Below, piece by piece: positions 6,187 to 14,957 of a DNA stretch of 20,265 nucleotides; within the stretch, counting starts at the first letter, position 1, and each line of letters opens with the position of its first letter. The position numbers and the translations under genes are program-made. Source of the stretch: Treponema sp. (GTDB lineage: Bacteria > Spirochaetota > Spirochaetia > Treponematales > Breznakiellaceae). The notes under the pieces were generated by a model. That model saw only the letters and a program-made list of their open reading frames with translations, had not been told where the DNA came from and did no database searches. Location of the stretch: positions 1-20,265 of the forward strand of contig JAISOR010000083.1 in the NCBI GenBank assembly GCA_031275535.1, in the 5' to 3' direction.

Positions 6187-7686
6187 CTACCGTTTGTACT
6201 TGAGGGTCTCCAGGGTAGAGTCCCCCCGGACAACCTCGAACCACAGTTCCCGGCCGGCCTTTTCCCGCAATATCTTATAGAAGGTTTTGAGGTCCCCCAG
6301 GGCTTCCCCATTGATGGCGGTGATCCGGTCCCCCCGCTGGAGACCCACCACCGAGGCGGGACTTTTATCAATAACCTGGGCCACATAGAGGCCCCGGGCG
6401 TTTTTGTCCAGCTTCAGGCTCTCCCTAAGGGAATCGGTAAGGGGCGTCGCGTAAACCCCGGGCCAGAGCTTGCTGTTCTCCGCGGCTACCTCGTTGTTCC
6501 GGGCTTCGATGCGGACCTGCAGATCCTGGGAAGCGCCGTCCCGGAATACCGTAAAGGCGGCCCGCTCACCGGGCTTCAGGTCCCCCACGGCCAGCATCAG
6601 GGGATTCACCCCCCGCATTTCCCTGCCGTTTATGTGGGTAATAAAGTCGCCCGGCTGTATCCCCCCCTTGTCCGCGGGGGAACCCAGGAACACCTGGGAA
6701 GCCAGGGCGCCCCGCTTGCCCTCAATACCCAGGGCCTGGGCGGTATCCCTGTCGGGGTCCAGAAGGGAAACCCCCAGCCAGCCGTAACTTATTTCCCCGG
6801 AATTGATAAACTCATCGATGGAACGTTTGGCGTTGTTTATGGGGATGGCAAAACCCAGGCCCACGGAGCCGCCCCCGGAGTTATTGCTGGCTATCCAGGT
6901 GTTGATCCCGATAACCTCTCCCCGGATATTCACCAGGGCGCCCCCGGAATTCCCCTGGTTAATGGAAGCATCGGTCTGAATAAAATCGTTGATATTATTC
7001 GCCGGGCCCCCGGTACGCCCCACGGCGCTGACGATCCCCATGGTCAGGGTAGAGATGAGGCCCATGGGATTTCCCACGGCAATGGCCCAATCCCCCACCC
7101 GGACGGCATCGGAGTCCCCCAATACCGCCAGGGGAAAGGAATCGGAGGTTTTAAAGGATACCAGGGCCAGATCCTTCCGCTCATCCTTCCCCACTAATTC
7201 CGCGGGGTATTCCTTCCCCTCATTGGTGGCCACCGATATTTCATTGGCGTCCGTTACCACATGGTTATTGGTCAGTACATAATAGGTATCCCGGTCCTGC
7301 CGGACGATGATCCCCGAACCAAGCCCCTGGGACCGGTATTCCCGTTCCTGGCCGCCGTTGCCATCCTGGGGGCCAAAGAAGAATTCCCAGGGTATGCCGT
7401 TAAAATTGGGGATCTGCTGCCGCCGGATGGAAACGGTTTTAAGCTCCACCACCGAGGGCAAAACCTTGTCCGCCACCGCGTTCATGGCGGTCTGGAGCCC
7501 CTCGGCCACCGCCAGGGCGTCGGCGGGAATGACGACGGCGTTCTCCTGCGCCTGGGCGGTCTTTCCCGATGGGGGGGTAGAACATGAAAAAGAGAGGAAC
7601 GCCAGGGAAAATCCAAATATAACTCCAATCAGCACAAGATTGAAGATAAAGAATTTCTTTGATGACAATTTTTGAACGAGATCCAT
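6187..7686 (-). CDS. htrA: HtrA/DegP-type serine protease with two PDZ domains, probably membrane-anchored or lipidated
   Basis: Envelope protease/chaperone for misfolded exported proteins; 499 residues. A basic start and a hydrophobic segment (about 11-33) end in LSFSC, so Cys35 may be lipidated; otherwise the segment is a signal anchor. The trypsin-like domain (about 65-295) has the full catalytic triad: His142 in TNNHVV, Asp172 in KDLALV and Ser247 in NQGNSGGAL. Two PDZ domains follow (about 305-395 and 408-490), each with a GxxxGD-type ligand loop (GGIQPGDFITHING, GLQRGDRITAING). The frame extends 10 codons further to a TTG at 7716, but AGGAG at 7695-7699 supports the ATG at 7686. It lies 84 bp after map with no clear terminator between. 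The gap is AT-rich and could hold its own promoter, but I found no convincing -35/-10 pair. Confidence 0.93.
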   Translation of the reverse strand: MDLVQKLSSKKFFIFNLVLIGVIFGFSLAFLSFSCSTPPSGKTAQAQENAVVIPADALAVAEGLQTAMNAVADKVLPSVVELKTVSIRRQQIPNFNGIPWEFFFGPQDGNGGQEREYRSQGLGSGIIVRQDRDTYYVLTNNHVVTDANEISVATNEGKEYPAELVGKDERKDLALVSFKTSDSFPLAVLGDSDAVRVGDWAIAVGNPMGLISTLTMGIVSAVGRTGGPANNINDFIQTDASINQGNSGGALVNIRGEVIGINTWIASNNSGGGSVGLGFAIPINNAKRSIDEFINSGEISYGWLGVSLLDPDRDTAQALGIEGKRGALASQVFLGSPADKGGIQPGDFITHINGREMRGVNPLMLAVGDLKPGERAAFTVFRDGASQDLQVRIEARNNEVAAENSKLWPGVYATPLTDSLRESLKLDKNARGLYVAQVIDKSPASVVGLQRGDRITAINGEALGDLKTFYKILREKAGRELWFEVVRGDSTLETLKYKR

Positions 7687-7694
7687 ACCGATTA

Positions 7695-7699
7695 CTCCT
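7695..7699 (-). promoter_or_regulatory. Ribosome binding site that fixes the htrA start
   Basis: AGGAG on the minus strand lies 8 bp upstream of the ATG at 7686. It sits inside the longer frame that begins with TTG at 7716, so it argues for the shorter protein. Confidence 0.75.
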
Positions 7700-7770
7700 G
7701 AAAATAAAAATGGCAATATTACAAGTTTTATAGAGGCCTCATAGTATATAATATTTTTTTATCCCAATAG

Positions 7771-8532
7771 TTACAGCCCTTCTTCGGTTAAAATCTCCGT
7801 ATGATCGCTAAATATGGCGATGGTATGTTCCCAATGGGCGGAAAGCTTCCTGTCTGCGGTAACCACGGTCCAGCCGTCGTCCAGGATTTCCACATCCCCG
7901 GTGCCCAGGTTGATCATGGGCTCTATGGCGATCACGAGGCCCCCGGTCATCCGGGGATTGGGGCCATGGGGACTGTTGGGAACCTGGGGGTCCTCGTGCA
8001 GGGCAAGGCCGACCCCATGGCCGCAAAACTGGTGTACGACCCCGTAATTATGGGAAAGGGCATGGCCGCTTACCGCCCGGGCAATCTGGAGCAGCCGGTC
8101 CCCGGCTTTGGCGGCGGCGATCCCCTTATAGAGACATTCCCGGGTTACCCTGTTAAGGGCGTGGGCGGCCTCGCTCACCTTCCCCACCTCCACGGTCACC
8201 GCCTGATCGCTGATAAAGCCCCCCAGGTCAATGCCGCAGTCCAGGGAAACCAGATCCCCCGGGGCAATCTTCCGCCGGGAGGGAATGCCGTGGATGACCT
8301 CATCATTGATAGAAACGCAGAGGGCCGCCGGAAAGGGATTCGACTTTGACCCCTGGCCCAGAAAAACCGGCTGCCCCCCGGCCTTCTTTATCCAGGTCCG
8401 GACCCATTTATCCAGGTCTATGGTCTCCACCCCGGCCTTTACCTGGGGTATCAATTCCCTATACATGGCGCCCAGCAGGCGGCAGGATTTTCGAATCCCC
8501 TCGATCTGTTTCTCATTCTTTAAGCGTATCAT
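7771..8532 (-). CDS. map: Type I methionine aminopeptidase
   Basis: Removes the initiator methionine from new proteins in the cytoplasm. It has 253 residues, a normal length for the bacterial type I enzyme without a zinc-finger extension. All five metal ligands of the pita-bread fold are present: Asp98 (SLDCG), Asp109 (SDQAV), His172 (CGHGVG), Glu204 (IEPM) and Glu235 (WEHT). His81 in the VIHGIP motif is the substrate-contacting histidine. The ATG at 8532 follows AGGAGACAGGAAT. It stands between the J-domain gene and htrA, so this end of the cluster groups protein maturation and quality control. The 193-bp gap upstream holds a cluster of hairpins and no gene. Confidence 0.95.
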   Translation of the reverse strand: MIRLKNEKQIEGIRKSCRLLGAMYRELIPQVKAGVETIDLDKWVRTWIKKAGGQPVFLGQGSKSNPFPAALCVSINDEVIHGIPSRRKIAPGDLVSLDCGIDLGGFISDQAVTVEVGKVSEAAHALNRVTRECLYKGIAAAKAGDRLLQIARAVSGHALSHNYGVVHQFCGHGVGLALHEDPQVPNSPHGPNPRMTGGLVIAIEPMINLGTGDVEILDDGWTVVTADRKLSAHWEHTIAIFSDHTEILTEEGL

Positions 8533-8568
8533 ATTCCTGTCTCCTATATCCCGCCCGCCGCAGCTTCC

Positions 8569-8729
8569 CTAGGAGCCTGTTGCACTTGTGGATTTTTTGC
8601 ATAGATATGCAAAAAATCCTCGATTATGGGGCTCCGCGAACCTTTGGTTCGAATGCAGTTTGCATGGTATAAAAATTCACGAAAGTGAATTTTTATACGA
8701 TTTTGCGCTGAAGCGCAACAAACTGCTAG
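8569..8729. repeat. Cluster of five perfect hairpins between dnaJ-like and map
   Basis: Five stem-loops stand almost back to back: 8590-8619 (14-bp stem GGATTTTTTGCATA, 2-base loop), 8637-8651 (CGAACC-TTT-GGTTCG), 8653-8665 (ATGCA-GTT-TGCAT), 8667-8698 (14-bp stem around a GAAA loop) and 8703-8718 (TTGCGCT-GA-AGCGCAA). The ends, 8569-8583 and 8715-8729, are an imperfect inverted repeat (12 of 15 match, CTAG at the tips), so the whole could fold as a multi-branched unit. The outer right arm contains the stop codon of the J-domain gene and shares four bases with the fifth hairpin. The segment is much richer in AT than its surroundings, which hints at insertion of a small mobile repeat. Alternatively it is an operon-internal processing or attenuation site. 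Confidence 0.8.
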
Positions 8730-9502
8730 ACATTCAACTTCCGCCGGAGCCGGACGGCCTTAGCCAGGGCGGGGTCCCGCTTCAGCGCTTCCTGGAACAC
8801 CCCCCGGGCGGCCCGCAGATCCCCCAGATGGACCAGGGTTTCGGCCATGGAACGCATCCACCGGGCCTCGTCCTTGGGGGAAAAACCCAGGCCCAGAAGA
8901 ATTTCCATGCACTCCACATAGGTTACGGCATCCACCGAGGATTTAAGTTTAAGCCGGACGAGCTCCTTCAAAAACATTTCCAGCTCTTCCATAAAATGAC
9001 GGAAATAGGGCCGCCGCTGTTCCTCCCGGATCAGATTTACCAGCAGCACGAAGGACTCATAATAGGACTGCCGCTTATTCAGTTCCTCCGCCAGGATAAA
9101 GGCGCAGTCCATCCAATCCTCCCTGTCCAGGTACTGCTCCAGGGGAAAATCCAGGCCCCCCCGGGCCCGCCACAGGCTTATGGCCTCCTCTTCTTCCAGG
9201 TGGAGGAGATCGAAAAAGATAAGTTTGGCCTGGCTTTCGGGATCATCCGGCTGTTCCCGGAGAAAGGTCCGGTAATCAAAATGATACTTTTTTATAAACC
9301 GCTCATAGGCCCGGTCGTATGTATAACGCCGTTCCTGGTCGGATAAAACCTCATACGCGGCAAGCAGCTTCCGCATCTCCCCTTCGGCGGCGCTGCCGGC
9401 AATATCGGGATGCAGCTGTTTGGCCCGATCCCGAAAGGCCTTCTTAATATCCCCCGGAGAGGCGGACTGATTTATACCCAGAAGGCTGTAATAATTTTCC
9501 AA
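8726..9502 (-). CDS. J-domain protein with TPR-like C-terminus
   Basis: Probable Hsp70 (DnaK) co-chaperone, cytoplasmic, 258 residues. The N-terminal J domain spans about residues 2-66 and has the essential HPD triad at 31-33 (KQLHPDIAG). The glycine/phenylalanine linker, zinc-finger and C-terminal substrate domains of true DnaJ are absent. Instead the protein continues as charged helices and ends with a TPR-like helix pair (AETLVHLGDLRAARGVFQEALKRDP, about 214-238). It is therefore a specialised J protein, not DnaJ. The start is a TTG at 9502: the J domain needs MENYYSLLGI from its first residue and no ATG fits. The preceding ribosome site is weak (GCGGGA). Its client is unknown. Confidence 0.85.
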   Translation of the reverse strand: MENYYSLLGINQSASPGDIKKAFRDRAKQLHPDIAGSAAEGEMRKLLAAYEVLSDQERRYTYDRAYERFIKKYHFDYRTFLREQPDDPESQAKLIFFDLLHLEEEEAISLWRARGGLDFPLEQYLDREDWMDCAFILAEELNKRQSYYESFVLLVNLIREEQRRPYFRHFMEELEMFLKELVRLKLKSSVDAVTYVECMEILLGLGFSPKDEARWMRSMAETLVHLGDLRAARGVFQEALKRDPALAKAVRLRRKLNV

Positions 9503-9523
9503 TTGTATCCCGCATAGAGGGCG

Positions 9524-9931
9524 TCATGCGCCGATACGTTTTCCCAGGGACTCCGCCTGGGAAACGGAGAGGATTATATCGCTCCAGTTGATATACATCC
9601 CCTCTTTTTCCATTACCTTCATAAGATTGGTCAGGGCCTTGGAGGTAAAGGGGCCGGTCTTGCGGAGGAAGGCGGCGCTTTTCTTTCCCTGGAGGCTTCC
9701 CGCGGCGGACAGCACCTTGGGGAGTGCCTGGGGGATTTTACCTCCCAGGAGGGACGCCGCCTCGGCGGCCACCGCAATATACTCGTATCCGGGAAGGCGG
9801 AGGCCGTCGCTGGTCCAGGCGTCTATAACATCCACCCGGTGTCCCATGGATTCCATCCCCTTTGCCAGGGCGGACACATAATCGGGAATATCCCTTCTTT
9901 GGGCCGGTACACTGATTATGGCTATACGCAA
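9524..9931 (-). CDS. Conserved-looking protein of unknown function, flavodoxin-like pattern
   Basis: I do not recognise this 135-residue protein. It begins with a short beta strand (RIAIISVPAQ) and continues with an amphipathic helix (DYVSALAKGMESMGH), a second strand (RVDVIDAW) and a third (YEYIAVAAEA). This is the alternating pattern of a flavodoxin-like Rossmann fold. The T/SxTGxT flavin-phosphate loop of flavodoxin is missing; the corresponding loop reads SVPAQRRDIPDY, so FMN binding is doubtful. No signal peptide or membrane segment is seen. The start is TTG at 9931, preceded by AAGGGGG about 8 bp upstream. It sits 29 bp after the stress-protein gene and 21 bp before the J-domain gene, in the same operon. 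Confidence 0.75.
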   Translation of the reverse strand: MRIAIISVPAQRRDIPDYVSALAKGMESMGHRVDVIDAWTSDGLRLPGYEYIAVAAEAASLLGGKIPQALPKVLSAAGSLQGKKSAAFLRKTGPFTSKALTNLMKVMEKEGMYINWSDIILSVSQAESLGKRIGA

Positions 9932-9960
9932 TCTCTCTTCCCCCTTTCCCGCTTAGGCCC

Positions 9961-10446
9961 CTAGGCCTGCTTGTATATTTGATCTATGTTGGGTTCCTTA
10001 ACTAAAAACACGGAACACTTGGCGTTTACCATGATTTCCCGGTGGGCATGGGAAATAATATCCCTGGCGCTCCGCTCCTTTTCCCAGCCCCCCAGAACGA
10101 TGAGATCCGCTTTTTTTTCATCCGCCACACTCAGGATCTCCGTATATATGGCCCCCCGGCGGATCTCCCGTTCAATCCTAACCCCCTTAACCCGGGCCAG
10201 CTCCTCCACAAAGGAAAGATACCGCTCCCCATTGGCCTCCAGGCTCTTCTCGTATTCCTGGCTTTCTTCCTGGATAAAGATCTTACTCAGGGTGAGCTGC
10301 CGTATGGTTGCGGTATCCACCACATACGCCGCGGAAAGACGGCACCGGTAGAGTTTTGCCATTACTATGGCATACTTCGCCGCCAATATAGAAGCGTCAG
10401 TGCCGGAGATGGCGACAACAATATTGGAAAATAGTGGCTTGATCAT
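9961..10446 (-). CDS. Universal stress protein (UspA family)
   Basis: Small cytoplasmic protein of 161 residues with the Usp fold. The first strand and loop read NIVVAISGTDAS near 8-19; a variable middle is followed by RGAIYTEILSVADEKKADLIVLGGW near 100-124 and a last strand CSVFLVK. In ATP-binding Usps the end has G-2x-G-9x-G-S/T. Here the first Gly-Gly is present, but the later Gly-Ser is replaced (DIISHAHREIM), so nucleotide binding is uncertain. The ATG overlaps the stop codon of V-ATPase subunit D as ATGA, meaning the two proteins are translated in a coupled way. That suggests a tie to the ATPase, for example as a regulator, but this is inference from position only. Confidence 0.88.
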   Translation of the reverse strand: MIKPLFSNIVVAISGTDASILAAKYAIVMAKLYRCRLSAAYVVDTATIRQLTLSKIFIQEESQEYEKSLEANGERYLSFVEELARVKGVRIEREIRRGAIYTEILSVADEKKADLIVLGGWEKERSARDIISHAHREIMVNAKCSVFLVKEPNIDQIYKQA

Positions 10447-11102
10447 TCCTTCCCCTTGGATCTTGCGTCGAACCAGGGGTTCGCAGCAATTCCTTTCCTT
10501 TTTAAAAGCTTGCTTGAAAAAAAGGCCTCCCGATCCTTCTCTTCCAGGGCCGCTTCAATATACTTTTTCGTCTCCCTGGCGGCGGGAATAACCATCTTTT
10601 CGAGGGCATTCACCCGCCGCTGGGTCTTACGAACCTCCCGGGCAAGGCGCCAGGCTATGGTCCTGACCGCCGCCAGTTCGGTAAGTATCTTGAGCAACTC
10701 AAAGAATTCTAACACAGTTTCATCACATTCCGCAAATGAATTCGCAGGAGAATACTTTAATTCCACCCCGGGAAGCTGTACTTCCAGGCTGGGGAGGTTC
10801 ATTCCCGCGGTAAAAACACGTTTTTCCCGCAGATCAAAGCGGTACTTGATGTTTTGGGAAAGGCGATCCGCCCGTTCCCGGCCTACGACGATAAGCATCC
10901 TTTTAAGGCAGGGATAGGCGGTTTCCAGGCGGTGATCCAGATCCCGCTCCAGGAGTTTTACCTGTTCCACCTTCTGCATAAGCTCCATTACCAGAATTTC
11001 CCGTTTCTGCTCCAGGAGATCGTACCCTTCCTCCGCGGTGGCCAGCCGTTCCTTGACCCGCATCAGATTGCTTTTTGTGGGGGCGGTGGATTCTCCGGCC
11101 AT
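10443..11102 (-). CDS. atpD: V-type ATPase subunit D (central stalk)
   Basis: Forms the rotating central shaft inside the A3B3 head of the V-ATPase. It has 219 residues, normal for the family. The N-terminus PTKSNLMRVKERLATAEEGY (8-27) is the family hallmark. Long amphipathic helices at both ends (about 10-60 and 135-190) would pair as the coiled-coil shaft, with a shorter globular part between. It starts 3 bp after the subunit B stop and its stop overlaps the stress-protein start. Subunit D closes the A-B-D order seen in most bacterial V-ATPase operons. Confidence 0.95.
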   Translation of the reverse strand: MAGESTAPTKSNLMRVKERLATAEEGYDLLEQKREILVMELMQKVEQVKLLERDLDHRLETAYPCLKRMLIVVGRERADRLSQNIKYRFDLREKRVFTAGMNLPSLEVQLPGVELKYSPANSFAECDETVLEFFELLKILTELAAVRTIAWRLAREVRKTQRRVNALEKMVIPAARETKKYIEAALEEKDREAFFSSKLLKRKGIAANPWFDARSKGKE

Positions 11103-11105
11103 GGC

Positions 11106-12509
11106 CTACCATCCTCCCGGGAACCGGCCTAAGAGGGGGTCCATGTATTTTTCAATATACTTTTTGTTGATCCGCAGGAGCTCCTCCCGGGGCAGGTGGG
11201 AAAGCACGGTCCAGCCCAAATCCAGGGTCTGATCTACGCTGCGGTTCTCCGTTTCTCCCTGGCAGAGAAAGTCCTGTTCGAACTTTTCCCCAAATTTAAG
11301 GTAGAGCTTATCCCCTTCGGAAAGTTCCTCTTCCCCGATAATCGAAGCCAGGTTGCGGACCGCCTTTACCTTGGAATAGGCGGCAAAGAGCTGGCTGGAC
11401 AGGTCCTTGTGGTCCTCCCGGGTCATTCCCGGGCCAATGCCGTCCTTCATCAGCCGGGAAAGGCTGGGAAGCCCCGCCACGGGAGGATAGACCCCCCGCT
11501 GGGTAAGTTCCCGGTCCAGGACGATCTGCCCCTCGGTGATATATCCCGAAAGATCGGGGATGGGGTGGCTTATATCATCATTAGGCATGGTGAGGATGGG
11601 TATCTGGGTGATAGACCCCGAGGACCCGCTGATCTTCCCCGCCCGTTCATACAGGGCCGCCAGATCGGAGTATAGATACCCCGGATAGCCCTTACGGCTG
11701 GGGACCTCCCCCCGAATGGAGGAAACCTCCCGGAGGGCCTCGCAGTAGTTGGTCATATCGGTCATCACCACCAGGACATGCATGTCTTTTTCATAGGCCA
11801 GATACTCCGCCGCGGTAAGGGCGCAGCGGGGGGCCACCAGCCGTTCCAGGGAGGGGGCGTCCGCCAGGGACAGGAAAACCACCACCTTGGCCAATACGCC
11901 GGTCCGCTCAAAGTCGTCCAGGAAGAACCGGGCCACATCGTACTTAACCCCCATGGCGCAGAAAACCACCACAAAGGATTCCCCGGAATCGCCCAGGATC
12001 TTAGCCTGCCGCACGATCTGGGCGGCAAGCCGGTTATGGGGAAGGCCGCTGCCGGAAAAAATGGGCAGTTTCTGGCCCCGGATAAGGGTGTTCATGCCGT
12101 CGATGGCGGAAATGCCGGTCTGGATAAAATCCCGGGGATAGGTCCGGGCGTATGGGTTGATGGGAAGGCCGTTGACATCCAGACAGGTGGAAGAAAATAT
12201 CTCCCCGTATCCGTCGACCGGTTCCCCCAGGCCGTTGAAGATCCGGCCCAAAAGACCGGCGCCGACCCGCAGTTCCATGGGCCTTCCCAGGAACTCCACC
12301 CGGCTGTCGTCGGCGGAAAGACCCGTATTGCTGCCGAAGATCTGGATGGCGGTCCAGTCCTCGCTCATATCCACCACCCGGCCCAGGCGGCGTCCCTCGT
12401 CCCGGTCGTAAACCGCCACCACCTCGTTAAAGCCGACGTTTTTATTCCGTTCGGTAATCACCACCGGCCCTTCAATCCGGGAAAGGCGGCGGTATTCAAC
12501 TCCCCTCAT
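11106..12509 (-). CDS. atpB: V-type ATPase subunit B (non-catalytic head subunit)
   Basis: Non-catalytic partner of subunit A in the cytoplasmic A3B3 head; 467 residues. The N-terminal beta-barrel begins [15 protein letters not shown]. Where subunit A has a P-loop, this protein has [15 protein letters not shown] (151-165), as expected for B. The segment [20 protein letters not shown] is the other strong family signature and lies at the A/B interface. The ATG at 12509 has a GGAGGG ribosome site 5 bp upstream. The gene follows atpA after 18 bp. Length and all key regions are intact. Confidence 0.96.
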   Translation of the reverse strand: MRGVEYRRLSRIEGPVVITERNKNVGFNEVVAVYDRDEGRRLGRVVDMSEDWTAIQIFGSNTGLSADDSRVEFLGRPMELRVGAGLLGRIFNGLGEPVDGYGEIFSSTCLDVNGLPINPYARTYPRDFIQTGISAIDGMNTLIRGQKLPIFSGSGLPHNRLAAQIVRQAKILGDSGESFVVVFCAMGVKYDVARFFLDDFERTGVLAKVVVFLSLADAPSLERLVAPRCALTAAEYLAYEKDMHVLVVMTDMTNYCEALREVSSIRGEVPSRKGYPGYLYSDLAALYERAGKISGSSGSITQIPILTMPNDDISHPIPDLSGYITEGQIVLDRELTQRGVYPPVAGLPSLSRLMKDGIGPGMTREDHKDLSSQLFAAYSKVKAVRNLASIIGEEELSEGDKLYLKFGEKFEQDFLCQGETENRSVDQTLDLGWTVLSHLPREELLRINKKYIEKYMDPLLGRFPGGW

Positions 12510-12527
12510 CTATACCCTCCCCTGCGG

Positions 12528-14336
12528 TCATAGGACCTCCTTGGTACGGTAACTCCGTTCCAGTTCTTCCAGGGCCTGACGCATCCCCCGCTCAAAGCCG
12601 TTCAACCCCGCGTCATCGCCGTTCTGTATCTCGCCCTTGAGCCGGGAAAGCCGTTCCCGGACGGAAAAGCCGTCCTCCCCCTCCAGGCTCGTGATCTTAA
12701 TGAGGGGGGCCCCCAATTTAATACAGACCTGGGAACGGACGTAGAATTCCATGATAAGCTCCAGCAGCCGCACCTGTTTTGCGGGGACGCAGTACATATC
12801 CACCTCATCAAAGGAATTCTGCTGGAGGAAGCCGTCTTTGATGATCTCCGCGGTGATGAGGATAAGCCGCTGGTCATCGGGCAGGGCGTCGGGGCCGATG
12901 AGGCGGACGATCTCCGCCAGGCGCTGTTCTTTTTTCAGAAGATCCAGGCTGTCCTGGCGGACCTTGGCCCAGGCGGGATTCACCCGTTCCCACCAGACCT
13001 TTACCTCTTCGGCGTATTCGGAGTAGCTGTCTATCCAGCTGATGGCGGGGTAATGCCGGGCATTGGCCAGATCCCGGTCCAGGGCCCAAAAGCAGCGGAT
13101 AAAGCGCTTGGTATGCTGGGTCACGGGTTCGGAAAAATCCCCCCCCGGGGGTGATACGGCCCCGATGATGGAAACCGATCCCTCCGGGCCGGAAAAAGTC
13201 CTGACCCGGCCCGCCCGCTCGTAGAATTCCGCCAGCCTCGTGGGAAGATAGGCGGGGAAGCCCTCCTCGGCGGGCATTTCCTCCATGCGGCCCGATAACT
13301 CCCGGAGGGCCTCGGCCCAGCGGCTGGTGGAATCCGCCATGATGGCCACATGGTAGCCCATGTCCCGGTAAAACTCCGCCAGGGTTACGCCGGTGTATAT
13401 AGAGACCTCCCGGGCGGCCACGGGCATATTGGAGGTATTGGCAATGAGGATGGTCCGCTCCATGAGGGAGCGCCCGGTCCGGGGATCCGTTAGTTCCGGG
13501 AATTCCGTGAGTACATCGGTCATCTCGTTTCCCCGTTCCCCGCAGCCGATGTAGATGATCACATCCGCATCGCACCATTTAGCCACCGCATGTTGGGTCA
13601 TGGTCTTGCCGGTGCCGAAACCGCCGGGGATGGCCGCGGTCCCCCCCTTGGAAAGGGGGAAAAAGACATCGATAACCCGCTGGCCCGTTACCAGGGGTTG
13701 ATCCGGGGAGAGCCGCTCCGCGCTGGGCCGGGGGAGGCGGACAGGCCACCACTGGGAAAGGGGTATCTCTTCCCCCCGGTCTGTCCGGGCCACCGGAAGG
13801 TCGCAGGTGTATTCCCCCCCGGGGACCAGGCCGGTAATCCGCCCGCCCCGGGTATTGGGGGGAACCATGATTTTACAGGTAATGCTTTCGGTTTCTTTGA
13901 CGGTCCCCAGAACAAGGCCCGGCGCCGCGTCCACGGCTTCCCCCGCGGCCAGGCGGGCCGCCAATCCGGGGTCAGGAACAAAGGGCCAGGGCTTTGCGGT
14001 ATCCAGAGGCTCCCCCCTGCTGCCGGGGGCCATAAAGGCCCCGCTTTGCTTAAAGAGGAATTCCAGGGGGCGCTGTATGCCGTCATAGATGGTGCCGATC
14101 AGCCCCGGCCCCAGCCTGGCCGACAGGGGCCGCCCGGTGGAAGAGGCCGCGGCGCCTATCATCAGGCCCGTATCATCCTCATAGACCTGGATAACCGCCT
14201 CACCCCCTTCCAGCCGGACTATCTCCCCGATGATCCGTTTTTCCCCTACCTCGACCACGTCAAAAAGACCGGCGCCCCCAAGACCGGCGGCCCGGATAAT
14301 GGGTCCCGATATGCGCCTGACCTGTCCCTTAGTCAT
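12528..14336 (-). CDS. atpA: V-type ATPase subunit A (catalytic head subunit)
   Basis: Catalytic subunit that hydrolyses (or, run in reverse, makes) ATP; 602 residues. An N-terminal barrel (about 1-75) is followed by the insertion domain typical of V-type A subunits (about 108-190) and the nucleotide domain. The P-loop GGFGTGKT is at 238-245, with [13 protein letters not shown] following; its Glu267 matches the catalytic glutamate of the family. [15 protein letters not shown] and [12 protein letters not shown] are further signatures. The frame can be extended one codon to a TTG at 14339, but the ribosome site GAGGGGG fits the ATG at 14336 better (6 bp from its last G). The start overlaps the end of atpE by 8 bp. 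Confidence 0.97.
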   Translation of the reverse strand: MTKGQVRRISGPIIRAAGLGGAGLFDVVEVGEKRIIGEIVRLEGGEAVIQVYEDDTGLMIGAAASSTGRPLSARLGPGLIGTIYDGIQRPLEFLFKQSGAFMAPGSRGEPLDTAKPWPFVPDPGLAARLAAGEAVDAAPGLVLGTVKETESITCKIMVPPNTRGGRITGLVPGGEYTCDLPVARTDRGEEIPLSQWWPVRLPRPSAERLSPDQPLVTGQRVIDVFFPLSKGGTAAIPGGFGTGKTMTQHAVAKWCDADVIIYIGCGERGNEMTDVLTEFPELTDPRTGRSLMERTILIANTSNMPVAAREVSIYTGVTLAEFYRDMGYHVAIMADSTSRWAEALRELSGRMEEMPAEEGFPAYLPTRLAEFYERAGRVRTFSGPEGSVSIIGAVSPPGGDFSEPVTQHTKRFIRCFWALDRDLANARHYPAISWIDSYSEYAEEVKVWWERVNPAWAKVRQDSLDLLKKEQRLAEIVRLIGPDALPDDQRLILITAEIIKDGFLQQNSFDEVDMYCVPAKQVRLLELIMEFYVRSQVCIKLGAPLIKITSLEGEDGFSVRERLSRLKGEIQNGDDAGLNGFERGMRQALEELERSYRTKEVL

Positions 14337-14949
14337 CAAAGGCCCCCTCTTTACCCAGCAGGGCGGCGGCCAGTTCGGCCCGCTTGTCCAGCAAAAGGTC
14401 CTCCGCCAGCCTGTCTACCGAAGCGGTGATCCGCACGTCCGGGGTATCCACCACGATGGCGGGCAGGACGCCGGGCAGCTTATGGAAGGAATAATCCGGG
14501 GCCATGGTCCATGCGGCCCGGGGAAAAACCTTTTTCAGCATCAGTTCCAACTCGGACCCGGTAAGGGCGCGGCAGGCCGCCTGAAAAGAGGGGGAGAGCG
14601 CTTCCCCCGCGCGTTTGGCGAGTTCCGCTTCCAGGAGGGAGAGGAGCTTTTCCCGGGGAAGGGAAAGGAGATAGGCATCCATGGCGGAACGCAGCAGGCC
14701 CTCAACCTTTTCCGAACGCACCCGCCGCTTGTCCAGGGGAAGGCGGGCCATAATCTCCTCCCTGGTTTTTTCCCTGCGGCCGGCGTATTTTTGCCGGATC
14801 TTGGTCAGGGCCCGCTGGAGCTTCTTTTCCCAGGATGCCTCCGCGGAGGCGATGGTCTCATCCGCGGTTTTGAGGATCCGCTGGGCCTTTTTCCGGGCAT
14901 CCTCCAGGATCTCCTTGTCCAATACTTCGGTTGATTGCAGTTCTTCCAT
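14329..14949 (-). CDS. atpE: V-type ATPase subunit E (peripheral stalk)
   Basis: Peripheral-stalk subunit that pairs with the G/H-type subunit to hold the head still; 206 residues. The N-terminal half is a charged helix ([20 protein letters not shown] and onward), typical of the coiled coil, and the C-terminal half (about 95-206) is the globular foot that touches the head. The frame is open upstream to 15075, but that would overlap most of subunit F and adds proline/glycine-rich residues unlike the family. The ATG at 14949 has AGGAAA 8 bp upstream and begins 8 bp after the subunit F stop. Confidence 0.9.
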   Translation of the reverse strand: MEELQSTEVLDKEILEDARKKAQRILKTADETIASAEASWEKKLQRALTKIRQKYAGRREKTREEIMARLPLDKRRVRSEKVEGLLRSAMDAYLLSLPREKLLSLLEAELAKRAGEALSPSFQAACRALTGSELELMLKKVFPRAAWTMAPDYSFHKLPGVLPAIVVDTPDVRITASVDRLAEDLLLDKRAELAAALLGKEGAFDD

Positions 14950-14957
14950 AACGTTTC

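Noticed and set aside
5917..7197. 426-residue plus-strand open frame
   Set aside because: It runs antisense through htrA, which has an intact catalytic triad and domains. The plus frame is rich in Pro/Gly and has no family pattern; it is open because of GC-biased third positions.
7717..7770. AT-rich gap between map and htrA as a promoter, with an 8-bp palindrome GAGGCCTC at 7733-7740
   Set aside because: Several TATA-like words occur, but none has a -35 box at proper spacing, and the palindrome is short.
13590..14429. 279-residue plus-strand open frame opposite atpA, and similar long antisense frames elsewhere
   Set aside because: Shadows of strongly conserved V-ATPase genes, with low-complexity composition and no ribosome sites.
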